Shown one piece after another: positions 14,912 to 22,901 of a DNA stretch of 64,000 nt. The notes below the pieces were generated by a model. That model did not search any database. It worked only from the letters and a program-made list of their open reading frames with translations, and was not told where the DNA came from. How positions within the stretch are numbered: the stretch's first letter is position 1; each line of letters opens with the position of its first letter. The translations under genes were made by a program, and so were the position numbers. This DNA comes from Phycisphaerales bacterium (GTDB taxonomy: Bacteria > Planctomycetota > Phycisphaerae > Phycisphaerales > UBA1924), in contig JALUWX010000021.1 in NCBI GenBank assembly GCA_027019265.1, positions 28,475-92,474 of the forward strand. The letters run 5' to 3'.

Positions 14912-16126
14912 ATGAACACGCTCACACACAGTTCACTCCTGACCGCTTCGCTTCTCATGCTCTGTTCGGGGGCGATCGCGCAGGTCCCAACCTACTCAGT
15001 CGAGGTCATCGAGACCTACACCGTATCGACGAATATCCGTGGCGCGAGCAACGCGGGTCACGTGGTGGGTGATCAGATCATCGCGGGGGTCAGCCGGGCG
15101 TTTGTCGCGACCCTTGACGGCGGGTTGTCGCTGCTCCCCCTCCCCGAGGGTGGGATGTCGAGTGTCGCGATGGACGTCAACGACAGCGGTGTGATCGTGG
15201 GTGCTGTTCACGGGAGCGGGTTCGTGTTCGACGGCGGACAGCCCGCGATCTGGACACCCGACGGCAACGGTGGGTACGAGGTCCATATCCCCGAGCAGTT
15301 CACGAGCCAGCCCAGCCCTCTGGGTGAACTCGCGATCACGGGGGGGATGGCGACGGCGATCAACAACAACGGAACCGTCCTCGGGTGGTCACGCTATCAG
15401 GGTTTCAGCGGTGGTCCCACCACCATGTTCTCGATCAACGACGCGCCCGTGAACCTGAGCATGCTCGGGTTCCAAGCGACGGTTGAGGATCTGAACGACA
15501 ACGGCTTCGCCGTCGGCGGGAATCTCGTGTTCGATCTCAACACGAACACGGCGACGGATATCGGGGTCCCCGACCCTATCGGGAGCGTGGGGTTCACCCA
15601 TGTGCTGGGGTACGCGATCAACGACAGCAACCAGGTTGTCGCGGCGGCTCATGTCGCGACTTCGACGAACAACCAATGGCTGACCTACATCTACGACGGC
15701 GCGTGGGCGCCGATCCAGCCCGGGCTTGTCGCGACCCGTTTCGTGGGTCTGCTCTACGACAACAACAACCTGGGAGATGTCTCCGCGTGGGGCGGGGTCT
15801 CGTTCGCGGCGGAGGGTGAGTGGTACGGCTCCTACGACCTGCTGCTCGAGCCCGATGACCAGAACTGGGATACCGCGATTGGGTACATCGCGGATGATCG
15901 CCGGGTCTACACCTGGGCGCGCGACCTCAACACGGACACGTACGCGATCGTCGTGCTCGTCCCCGATGTCTCACCGTGCACCGCGGATCTCAACCTCGAC
16001 GGCGCGGCGGACTTCTTCGACATCTCAGAGCTGCTCATGTCGAGCGTGGACTACAACGGCGACACGTCGTTCGACTTCTTCGATATCAGCGCGTTCCTCC
16101 AGGATCTCGGCGCCGGGTGCCCGTGA
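14912..16126 (+). CDS. Secreted HAF-repeat-like protein with GC-type dockerin-like module
   Basis: 404 residues from the ATG at 14912 (ribosome-binding site AAGAAAGGA). An in-frame extension upstream would cover the promoter and is rejected. The signal peptide is MNTLTHSSLLTASLLMLCSGAIAQ. Repeats of the INDxGxVVG type appear (ASNAGHVVGDQ, DVNDSGVIVGAV, AINNNGTVLGWS, DLNDNGFAVGGN, AINDSNQVVAAA), resembling the minus-strand protein at 5289-6446. The tail runs from CTADLNLDGAADFFDIS to FLQDLGAGCP. It is the first gene behind a consensus sigma-54 promoter and is probably co-transcribed with the next gene (74 bp gap, no terminator). Extracellular; the exact role is unknown. Confidence 0.9.
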   Translation: MNTLTHSSLLTASLLMLCSGAIAQVPTYSVEVIETYTVSTNIRGASNAGHVVGDQIIAGVSRAFVATLDGGLSLLPLPEGGMSSVAMDVNDSGVIVGAVHGSGFVFDGGQPAIWTPDGNGGYEVHIPEQFTSQPSPLGELAITGGMATAINNNGTVLGWSRYQGFSGGPTTMFSINDAPVNLSMLGFQATVEDLNDNGFAVGGNLVFDLNTNTATDIGVPDPIGSVGFTHVLGYAINDSNQVVAAAHVATSTNNQWLTYIYDGAWAPIQPGLVATRFVGLLYDNNNLGDVSAWGGVSFAAEGEWYGSYDLLLEPDDQNWDTAIGYIADDRRVYTWARDLNTDTYAIVVLVPDVSPCTADLNLDGAADFFDISELLMSSVDYNGDTSFDFFDISAFLQDLGAGCP

Positions 16127-16200
16127 TCTCGTTTCCAATCTCGTGGGGATTCCTTCGCGGATCCCGTTCAATACACACTTTTGATCCAAGGAAAGTAAAC

Positions 16201-17577
16201 ATGAACACCTTCACGACTTCACAATCTCGTCTCGCGGCGTGTGTCGGGGCACTCGGGATCGCCATCGCGGCCGGGGGCGCTTCGGCGCAGTCCATCAACG
16301 AGAGCATGAGGATCCAGGCCTTCGACGGGAACGCCGACGACGAGTTCGGATACGCGATCGATATGGAGAACGGGATCATCGCCGTCGGTGCACGCAACGA
16401 TGACGACAACGGCGCGGACTCGGGATCCGTGTATCTCATCAACGCCGAAACCGGGGCGCAGATCACGAAGCTCCTTCCGAGCGACGGCGCAGCCGGGGAC
16501 CAGTTCGGGTTCTCCGTCGCGATGAAGGACGGGATCGTCGTCGTGGGCGCTCCGGGCGATGTCCACAACGGGATCTCGTCGGGTTCCGCGTATCTCTTCG
16601 ATGTATCCTCGGGGGCGCAGCTCGGGAAGATCGTCCCCAACGACCCTGAATCCGGTGACGAGTTCGGGAACTCGATCGCGATCGACGGCGGGATCGTCGC
16701 TGTCGGCGCGTGGCGCGCGGATGATCTGGGGGACGGATCCGGGGCCGCGTACTTGTTCGATGCATCGAGCGGGGCGCAACTCGAGAAGCTGCTCCCGGAA
16801 TCCGGGAACAACTACCAGACCTTCGGGGTCTCGATCGCGATCGACGATGGGCTCGTCGCTGTCGGGTCGCGAACCTATTTCGTCCTGGGCGATGGATTCA
16901 CCTTCGCGAAGGTCCACCTTTTCGACGCAACAACCGGCGATTTCACCCGGGTGCTCCATCCCGTGATCGAGAACTACAACGGGGACCAAGGCGGATCGTT
17001 CGCGGAATGCGTGGACATTGATCAGGGTCTCATCGCTGTCGGGGCGCCCCATCGCAGTGTCTTCTTCGACTTCTCCGGGGCCGCGTACGTCTTCGATGCT
17101 TCGAGCGGCGAAGAACTCTCGTTCATCTTCCCGGACGATCGTCAGGACCGTGACCACTTCGGGTCTTCCGTCTCGATCGAGAACGGTACCGTCGCGATCG
17201 GCGCGTTTGAGGACGACGACGCCGCATGGTCGGGTGGGTCCGCGTATCTCCATGACGCGCTCAGCGGGGATCAGATCGAGAAGCTTCTCCCGAGCGACGC
17301 CGAAGCGTTCTACATGTTCGGGTCGTCGATCGCGCTGGACAACGGGGTCGTTGCCGTGGGAGCGACCGGGTTCGGCGACAGCGACTTCGCCGGAGCTGTC
17401 TACGTCTTCGGGAGCTCGGACCACCAATGCGAAACGGATATGAACCTGGACGGCTCGCTCGACTTCTTCGATGTCTCGATGTTCCTCCAAGACCGACCCG
17501 ATTGGAACGGTGATACCTCGTTCGACTTCTTCGATGTGAGCGGATTCCTGCAGGACATGAGCGCGGGCTGCCCGTAA
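16201..17577 (+). CDS. Secreted FG-GAP-like propeller protein with dockerin-like module
   Basis: 458 residues from the ATG at 16201 after CCAAGGAAAG. The signal peptide MNTFTTSQSRLAACVGALGIAIAAGGASAQ ends near residue 30. About seven repeats read DEFGYAIDMENGIIAVGA, DQFGFSVAMKDGIVVVGA, DEFGNSIAIDGGIVAVGA, QTFGVSIAIDDGLVAVGS and so on, each followed by AYLFD-type strands: the FG-GAP integrin-alpha-like beta-propeller pattern. The tail runs from CETDMNLDGSLDFFDVS to FLQDMSAGCP. It ends the sigma-54-driven unit; a strong terminator begins 38 bp after the TAA stop. Likely surface or extracellular; ligand unknown. Confidence 0.9.
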   Translation: MNTFTTSQSRLAACVGALGIAIAAGGASAQSINESMRIQAFDGNADDEFGYAIDMENGIIAVGARNDDDNGADSGSVYLINAETGAQITKLLPSDGAAGDQFGFSVAMKDGIVVVGAPGDVHNGISSGSAYLFDVSSGAQLGKIVPNDPESGDEFGNSIAIDGGIVAVGAWRADDLGDGSGAAYLFDASSGAQLEKLLPESGNNYQTFGVSIAIDDGLVAVGSRTYFVLGDGFTFAKVHLFDATTGDFTRVLHPVIENYNGDQGGSFAECVDIDQGLIAVGAPHRSVFFDFSGAAYVFDASSGEELSFIFPDDRQDRDHFGSSVSIENGTVAIGAFEDDDAAWSGGSAYLHDALSGDQIEKLLPSDAEAFYMFGSSIALDNGVVAVGATGFGDSDFAGAVYVFGSSDHQCETDMNLDGSLDFFDVSMFLQDRPDWNGDTSFDFFDVSGFLQDMSAGCP

Positions 17578-17614
17578 TCGGTCCGGATCGGTTCTGAATC
17601 GTTCAACACACGAC

Positions 17615-17645
17615 AAGACCCGGCGATCGGCCGGGTCTTTTTCTT
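17615..17645 (+). terminator. Intrinsic terminator after the dockerin operon
   Basis: AAGACCCGGC (17615-17624) pairs perfectly with GCCGGGTCTT (17630-17639) around a five-base loop, followed by a T-rich run. Confidence 0.93.
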
Positions 17646-17671
17646 AAGATCGATCGAGAATCGGATGGAAG

Positions 17672-17746
<75 letters not shown>

Positions 17747-17757
17747 ACAGGGCCGAG

Positions 17758-17786
17758 AGTCTAGCCCGGTTCGCTCCGGTTGTCAT
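17758..17786 (-). promoter_or_regulatory. Promoter of tRNA-Ile
   Basis: On the minus strand ATGACA (17786-17781), a 17-bp spacer and TAGACT (17763-17758) precede the tRNA by about twelve bases. Confidence 0.7.
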
Positions 17787-17960
17787 CCGTCACGGGGTCA
17801 ATCTGTGACCCCGAGCCCGGCTCAAGGGCGGGGTTCATGGGGTCCCAGATCCGATCCCGGAAATCGGATGCTGAGAGCCGTTGAACCCGATAAAATGATA
17901 CAGCAACGATCAGCTGTTGGTGTCCGGATCCTCCGGACCCGGGGTCGGAAGGAGTTCGGG

Positions 17961-18878
17961 ATGCGCGCGGATATCAGCTACAACAACATCATCGATGGCG
18001 ACGAGTTTGCTCGAGCCCAGAAGGCCGCCGACGACTCCGCCGGGCTCGATCACACCCAGATCGACACGGAATCCTTTTACGTCACCCAGCACTACGAGCG
18101 CTACTCCGAGGAGAACCATCGGGTCTGGAAGACGATGTGGAACAAGCGATGGGATGTGCTCGAGACCCAGGCTTCAGAGACCTACCTCAAGGGTCTGAAC
18201 GCGATCAACCTCGTCCCGGACCGGGTTCCGTTGCTCTGGGGTACGGCCCAGGATCCGTACGAGCCCGGACGGACGATCACGGGGATCAACGAGTACCTCC
18301 GTGACCTGACGGGGTGGTGCTCGCGCGGGGTCCCGGGATATCTGCCGGCGAAGGCGTTTTTCAGCTGTCTGAGCCGACGCGAGTTCCCCTCGACGATCGT
18401 GATCCGTCCCGAGGACAAGATGGACTACCTCCCCGAGCCCGACATCTTCCACGATGTGTTCGGGCACGTCCCCCTCCACGCGGACCCCGTCTTCGCGGAC
18501 TTCCTCCAGACGTACGGGAAAGCGGCGCTCCTCGCCGGACCCGAGCACGAGGAAGCGCTCGCGCGGCTCTTCTGGTTCACCGTCGAGTTCGGGCTCATCT
18601 CCGAGAGCGGGAACCTCAAGGTCTACGGGTCCGGGACCATCTCCTCCCACGCGGAGTCCGAGTACGCGCTCAATGCGCCCGAAGGCACGGGGGGTCGGGA
18701 CAACGGGCAGATCGAACGGCGCCCGTTCAACCTCGAGCGCGTGATCAACACCCCGTTCGAGATCGATCACTTCCAGGACATCGTCTACGTGCTCGATTCC
18801 TTCGAGCAGCTCCGTGACGCGATGAACCAGTACGCCGACCGGGTCATGGAAGACGCTGAGTCGTCGGCGAACGTCTGA
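17961..18878 (+). CDS. phhA: Phenylalanine 4-monooxygenase (bacterial aromatic amino acid hydroxylase)
   Basis: 305 residues from the ATG at 17961, preceded by GGAAGGAG six bases away; a longer in-frame reading reaching 17805 lacks such a site. The catalytic domain fits the iron- and pterin-dependent aromatic amino acid hydroxylases: PDIFHDVFGHVPLHADP supplies the two iron-binding His, and WFTVEFGL the Glu. YGSGTISSHAESEYAL is the usual following segment. It converts phenylalanine to tyrosine in the cytoplasm. There is no regulatory ACT domain, as usual for bacterial forms. No pterin recycling dehydratase is adjacent. The next gene starts 29 bp downstream and may be co-transcribed. Confidence 0.93.
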   Translation: MRADISYNNIIDGDEFARAQKAADDSAGLDHTQIDTESFYVTQHYERYSEENHRVWKTMWNKRWDVLETQASETYLKGLNAINLVPDRVPLLWGTAQDPYEPGRTITGINEYLRDLTGWCSRGVPGYLPAKAFFSCLSRREFPSTIVIRPEDKMDYLPEPDIFHDVFGHVPLHADPVFADFLQTYGKAALLAGPEHEEALARLFWFTVEFGLISESGNLKVYGSGTISSHAESEYALNAPEGTGGRDNGQIERRPFNLERVINTPFEIDHFQDIVYVLDSFEQLRDAMNQYADRVMEDAESSANV

Positions 18879-18907
18879 GCCCGAACCACGGGCGGAAAGG
18901 CAGCATC

Positions 18908-19132
18908 ATGACACTCAATACGGGAAGCGCGGATCGGATCGTCAGGTTCCTGCTCGGCGCTGGCGCGATCGTGATCGCGATCCTCATGCTCGACGCGCTC
19001 AGCGCCAACGTGCTCGGGATCGTCGTCGGCGCGATCGGGCTCGTGCTGGTTCTGACGAGTTTCTGCGGCTACTGCCCGGCGTACACGCTCGTTGGGATCA
19101 ACACCTGCAAGGTGAAGCCGCCGAAAGATTGA
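18908..19132 (+). CDS. Small DUF2892-type inner-membrane protein
   Basis: 74 residues with GGAAAGG upstream. It has two hydrophobic segments (about 12-31 and 34-52), starts with NTGSADRIVRFLLG and contains SFCGYCPAYTLVGINTC, the Cys-rich C-terminal turn typical of the DUF2892/YgaP transmembrane domain. In YgaP this domain is attached to a rhodanese; here it stands alone. Function is not known. It follows phhA on the same strand. Confidence 0.85.
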   Translation: MTLNTGSADRIVRFLLGAGAIVIAILMLDALSANVLGIVVGAIGLVLVLTSFCGYCPAYTLVGINTCKVKPPKD

Positions 19133-19150
19133 TCGGCGGATTCCACCCGA

Positions 19151-19396
19151 TCAGTGCCCCACACACCCGCACGACGGGCCGCACCCGCCGCCTATGGGGG
19201 GACCCTTGGGCGCGTCGCTCGTGTGCGTGATGGGCATGGAGATGACCTTCGCGATGGGCGCTTTGGGTGACGTGGAACCCAGGGCATGACCCGTGCGTTC
19301 GCACAGCGCGCCCCAGGTCGTCAGTGTTTCGGACATGGGGTGGGAGACTTCGAGGGTGATGTCGTTGTCGTCGCAGCGGTATTCGTAGATGGGCAC
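19151..19396 (-). CDS. FmdB-family small regulatory-type protein with degenerate zinc ribbon
   Basis: 81 residues with a GTG start and a good AGGAG site. MPIYEYRC is the hallmark N-terminus of FmdB-family zinc-ribbon proteins. In the family, two CxxC pairs bind zinc; here the first is RCDDND and the second region is ALCERTG, so two of four Cys are missing. A new Cys cluster, GGGCGPSCGCVGH, closes the protein. It may bind metal in a different way or not at all. The gene starts 22 bp from thiL on the opposite strand, and its ribosome-binding site overlaps the presumed thiL -10 box. Confidence 0.8.
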   Translation of the reverse strand: MPIYEYRCDDNDITLEVSHPMSETLTTWGALCERTGHALGSTSPKAPIAKVISMPITHTSDAPKGPPIGGGCGPSCGCVGH

Positions 19397-19407
19397 TTGG
19401 TTTCTCC

Positions 19408-19413
19408 TACGAT
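19408..19413 (+). promoter_or_regulatory. TACGAT -10 box of thiL
   Basis: TACGAT lies five bases before the GTG at 19419; no ribosome-binding site is present. It overlaps the AGGAG of the opposite fmdB-like gene. Confidence 0.45.
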
Positions 19414-19418
19414 CGTTC

Positions 19419-20321
19419 GTGCGTGAATCCGAGCTCCACGATCATATCTACCAACGCTCCGGGTCACTCGCGCTCGGGCGCGGGGAGCTTGTCGTGGGTC
19501 CCGGGGATGATTGTGCCGTCGTCCGGACCCCGAATGGGGATCTGCTCGTGCTCACGGTGGATCAGCTCGTCGAGGGTCGGCACTACGAGCCCGGGACGGA
19601 GCTGGATCTGATCGCGCGGAAAGCGATCGCGCGGTCCGTGTCGGATCTCGCCGCGATGGGGGCGCGTCCCGTGTGGTCGCTGGGGACGGGGTTGCTTGCT
19701 CCGGGGGATCCCGAAGCGGACGCGCTGTTCGATGCGATGCACCGATGGGCGAACCACTGGGGGTGTCCGCTGATCGGAGGGGACATCGCGGCGCACGGGG
19801 ATCCGAGCCATCCGCGCACCATCACGGTGACGGCCGCTGGGATGATGGACATCGGGCACGAGCCCGTGCTGCGCTCGGGCGCGAAACCAGGGGACCAGCT
19901 GTACCTCACGGGACAGGTGGGGGGGAGCTTCGAGTCCGGGTGGCATCTGCGGTTCGAGCCCCGGATCGAGCACGGGCTGTGGGCGTCGTCGAAAGACTCG
20001 GGTGTCCACGCGATGATCGATCTGTCCGACGGTCTCGGTCGCGACGCGGATCGGATCGCGCGTGCATCGGGGGTCCGGATCGAGATCGATGCGGCGCGCC
20101 TCCCGATCAATCATCGTTGCAAAGACTGGCGCGAAGCGTGCTCGAGCGGCGAGGACTACGAACTCCTGATCGCGATCGATCCGGGCGCGATGATCCCCAA
20201 GCTTGCACCGGAACTGATCGGGCCGATCGGGGTGTGCGTGGAGTCCGGTGAGCCCGGCGCAGTGATCATCGATCCGCACGGGCGCGAGCACGCTGCGAAG
20301 GATCTCGGGTGGGATCACTGA
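19419..20321 (+). CDS. thiL: Thiamine-monophosphate kinase
   Basis: 300 residues from a GTG at 19419. ThiL phosphorylates thiamine monophosphate to the active cofactor thiamine diphosphate using ATP. The family motifs appear in order: VVGPGDDCAVV (magnesium-binding Asp pair), LTVDQLVEGRHY, SVSDLAAMGARP, GCPLIGGDIA, IDLSDGLGRDADRIA and SSGEDYELL. Length is normal for the family. No other thiamine gene is adjacent. The start is chosen because upstream codons would run into the divergent gene, and a TACGAT box sits five bases before it. The stop is nine bases from the convergent rnr stop. Confidence 0.95.
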   Translation: MRESELHDHIYQRSGSLALGRGELVVGPGDDCAVVRTPNGDLLVLTVDQLVEGRHYEPGTELDLIARKAIARSVSDLAAMGARPVWSLGTGLLAPGDPEADALFDAMHRWANHWGCPLIGGDIAAHGDPSHPRTITVTAAGMMDIGHEPVLRSGAKPGDQLYLTGQVGGSFESGWHLRFEPRIEHGLWASSKDSGVHAMIDLSDGLGRDADRIARASGVRIEIDAARLPINHRCKDWREACSSGEDYELLIAIDPGAMIPKLAPELIGPIGVCVESGEPGAVIIDPHGREHAAKDLGWDH

Positions 20322-20330
20322 GCGTATCGC

Positions 20331-22862
20331 TCAGCGTTTCTTGCCCTTCCCGCCTTTGCCGCCGCCCCTTTTCTTCCCGCCGGGACCTGCTTTGCCCTGC
20401 GCGTCGCGCCGGTAGTCGGTCTTCCCACGATCGCGCGACTTGGACTTGCGCGATCGGCGTTGGTTCCCCGGGGTCTTGAAGCCTGCGCCCTTGGACTCGC
20501 CGATTCCGCCGTGATCCGAGCCACCGAGCTTGAGCCCTTCGCCCAGCGCGCCCTTGCCCTTCTTCTTCCCGGCCGCCCGCGCGTCGGGGTCCGTGACGAC
20601 GAGGTCCATCCGGCGCGTCGCGAGATCAACCGTCGCGATCGTGACCTTGAGCGAATCACCGATGGAGAAGCTGCGTCCCGAGTGGATGTCGTAGAGCGCG
20701 CCCGATCGGTCGTCGATCTTCCAGGTCGGGGGACGGTCCGAGCGGGTCGTGTCCCCGGGGAGGTCGTGCTTTGGGATCATCCCGTCGGCGAGGTACTTCG
20801 CGATCTGGACGTAGACACCCTTCGGGGTCACCCCCGTGACGAACCCGTCGAAGGACTCCCCGATGTGCTCGACCATGAGCTGGAGCACGAGGAGCTGGCG
20901 CAGCTCACGCTCCGCGTCCGCGGCGTTCACCTCGGTGTTCGAACAGTGGCTCCCGATCTGCGACAGAGTCTGCTCGTCGGGACAGTTCGGGTCCTCGCGG
21001 AGTTCTTTCCCGAGCGCTTTCTTCGCGCCCTCGGTTTTCGGTGGGGTCTCGCCGTTGCTTGTGCGCTTCAGGTACGCAACGAGCGAGCGGTGCGCCGTGA
21101 GGTCCGGGTAGCGCCGGATCGGGGACGTGAAGTGCGCGTACGCGCTCGACGCGAGCGCGTAGTGCCCGATGAGCGCCGGCGAATAGGCGGCTTTCGTGAG
21201 CGACCTCAGCACGGCGGTGTGCACCGCCCGCGCGACGCTCGTCCCGGCGGTCGCGTCGAGGAGGGTCTGGAGTTCTTCGCGCGTCGGGTTCTTGGGGATC
21301 TTGAACCCGGCGACGGTCGCCGTCTTCCGGAGCTCGTCCACGTCCCCCGGGGTGGGCTCGGGGTGGACGCGCCGGATCAGCGGCACATCCATCTGCTCGA
21401 ACAGGGTCGCGACCGCTTCGTTCGCTTCCACCATGAACATCTCGATCAGGGTGTGGGTGAACGCGTCGTCCTCGGGGTGCGCATCGACGACGCGCCCGTC
21501 CTCGTCGAACTCGAGCTCGACCTCGGGGAGGTCGAGGTGGATCATCCCCGCTTTGCGCCGGCGCGCCTGGATGAGGCGCGAGAGCGTGTCCATATCCCGG
21601 ACGGTCTTGATGAGCTCGTCCGTGTGGGGGGTGTCGGTCTTGGCGTTTTTCTTTGCTTCTTCGAGATCGCCGTCGATGAGCGCCTGCGCCTCAAGGTAGG
21701 TCATGCGCTTGCGTGATTTGATCAGCGACTGACAGAACGCGCGCGAGCGGACGTTGCCCGATCGGTCGTATCGGATGATCGCGGACTTCGCGTAGCGCAG
21801 GACCCCTTCCTGGAGGGAGCAGATCCCGTTGGAGAGGACCTCGGGGAGCATGGGGATGACAAGCCGGGGGAGGTACACGGAGTTTCCGCGTTCCTTCGCT
21901 TCCTCGTCGAGCGCGGAGTCCTTCTCGATGTAGTGCGCGACGTCCGCGATGTGGATCCCGAGCTCCCACCCGCCGTCGTCGAGCTTCTTGATGTGGATCG
22001 CGTCGTCGTAGTCCTTGGCGTCGGGTGGGTCGATGGTGCAGATGAACTCGCCCGTCAGGTCCTTGCGCATATCGAGCGCTTCGATCCCCTCGCGCTCGTA
22101 GAGGTCCATCTCCTCGTCGAAGCGTTGGGTCGCTTCCCGTGCCTGTTCGACACACGACTCCGGGAACTCAAGCTCCGGGAGCGAGTACGCCGCGATGACG
22201 GCCTGGGTCTCGACATCGGGCTCGCCCGCTTCGCCCAGCACTTTCGTGATGACCCCCTGCGCGAGCCGACCTTGCTCGGGATAGTCGATGATCTCGAAGA
22301 CGACCTTCGACCCGACCTTCACGTTCTTGGAGTCCGCATCTTTGAGGATCACGGGGCTGGTGAGTTCGCGCCCGTCGGGGTATGCGAGCCAACGCCCGTC
22401 CTGTTTCGCCATCTCCCCGGTAAAGGCCGCTCGTTTGCGGGAGAGAATCTCGATGACCTCCCCCGAGTACTGACGTTCCATCGTTCCGAGGCGCTTCTCT
22501 CGCCGTTGGTCGCGCTCGAAGTAGATCTTGACGGTGTCGCCGCGCATCGCGCCCATGGTGGCGTGTTCCGGGATGAACACGTCCCCCCCGTGGGAGATCT
22601 TCGAGGGCGCGACGAACCCGAACCCGCGCTGGGTCGAGCGGAACTCGCCGATCAGCTCACCCTTGTTGGGCTTGAACGGGAGCGAGATCCGTCCAGAGTC
22701 GTCGAGCGCGACGATGTCCTCAGCGGCGAGCTCGCGGACGGCGTGCCCGAACGCTTCGACATCGTCGATGTTGAGGTCCTTCGCGACGATCGGGATCGGC
22801 GCGGGGTTGTAGGTATCGTGCGAGATGTGGTTGATCAAACGATCGCGGTATCGGAGCGGCAT
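20331..22862 (-). CDS. rnr: Ribonuclease R (RNB-family 3'-5' exoribonuclease)
   Basis: 843 residues. N-terminal winged-helix-like segment (RYRDRLINHI), cold-shock domains (GFGFVAPSKISHGGDVFIP), then the RNB catalytic domain with TIDPPDAKDYDDAI (metal-binding Asp cluster), WELGIHIADVAHYI, SVYLPRLVIPMLPEVLSNGICSL and HFTSPIRRYPDLTAHR, followed by an S1 domain (FDGFVTGVTPKGVYVQI). A long basic tail (about 770-843; KKKGKG, KSKSRDRGK, GGKGGKGKKR) is typical of RNase R and helps bind structured RNA. It degrades RNA processively in the cytoplasm. There is no ribosome-binding site; a TACAGT box lies six bases before the ATG. Confidence 0.95.
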   Translation of the reverse strand: MPLRYRDRLINHISHDTYNPAPIPIVAKDLNIDDVEAFGHAVRELAAEDIVALDDSGRISLPFKPNKGELIGEFRSTQRGFGFVAPSKISHGGDVFIPEHATMGAMRGDTVKIYFERDQRREKRLGTMERQYSGEVIEILSRKRAAFTGEMAKQDGRWLAYPDGRELTSPVILKDADSKNVKVGSKVVFEIIDYPEQGRLAQGVITKVLGEAGEPDVETQAVIAAYSLPELEFPESCVEQAREATQRFDEEMDLYEREGIEALDMRKDLTGEFICTIDPPDAKDYDDAIHIKKLDDGGWELGIHIADVAHYIEKDSALDEEAKERGNSVYLPRLVIPMLPEVLSNGICSLQEGVLRYAKSAIIRYDRSGNVRSRAFCQSLIKSRKRMTYLEAQALIDGDLEEAKKNAKTDTPHTDELIKTVRDMDTLSRLIQARRRKAGMIHLDLPEVELEFDEDGRVVDAHPEDDAFTHTLIEMFMVEANEAVATLFEQMDVPLIRRVHPEPTPGDVDELRKTATVAGFKIPKNPTREELQTLLDATAGTSVARAVHTAVLRSLTKAAYSPALIGHYALASSAYAHFTSPIRRYPDLTAHRSLVAYLKRTSNGETPPKTEGAKKALGKELREDPNCPDEQTLSQIGSHCSNTEVNAADAERELRQLLVLQLMVEHIGESFDGFVTGVTPKGVYVQIAKYLADGMIPKHDLPGDTTRSDRPPTWKIDDRSGALYDIHSGRSFSIGDSLKVTIATVDLATRRMDLVVTDPDARAAGKKKGKGALGEGLKLGGSDHGGIGESKGAGFKTPGNQRRSRKSKSRDRGKTDYRRDAQGKAGPGGKKRGGGKGGKGKKR

Positions 22863-22868
22863 AGTGAG

Positions 22869-22874
22869 ACTGTA
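22869..22874 (-). promoter_or_regulatory. TACAGT -10 box of rnr
   Basis: On the minus strand TACAGT is followed by six bases and the rnr ATG at 22862, again without a ribosome-binding site. Confidence 0.45.
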
Positions 22875-22901
22875 CGGGACCTCGGGTCCGAACGCGCCGG
22901 A

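Noticed and set aside
16127..16200. Separate sigma-54 promoter before the gene at 16201
   Set aside because: The only GG-N10-GC match (TGGGGATTCCTTCGC) lacks the conserved flanks; co-transcription with 14912 is simpler.
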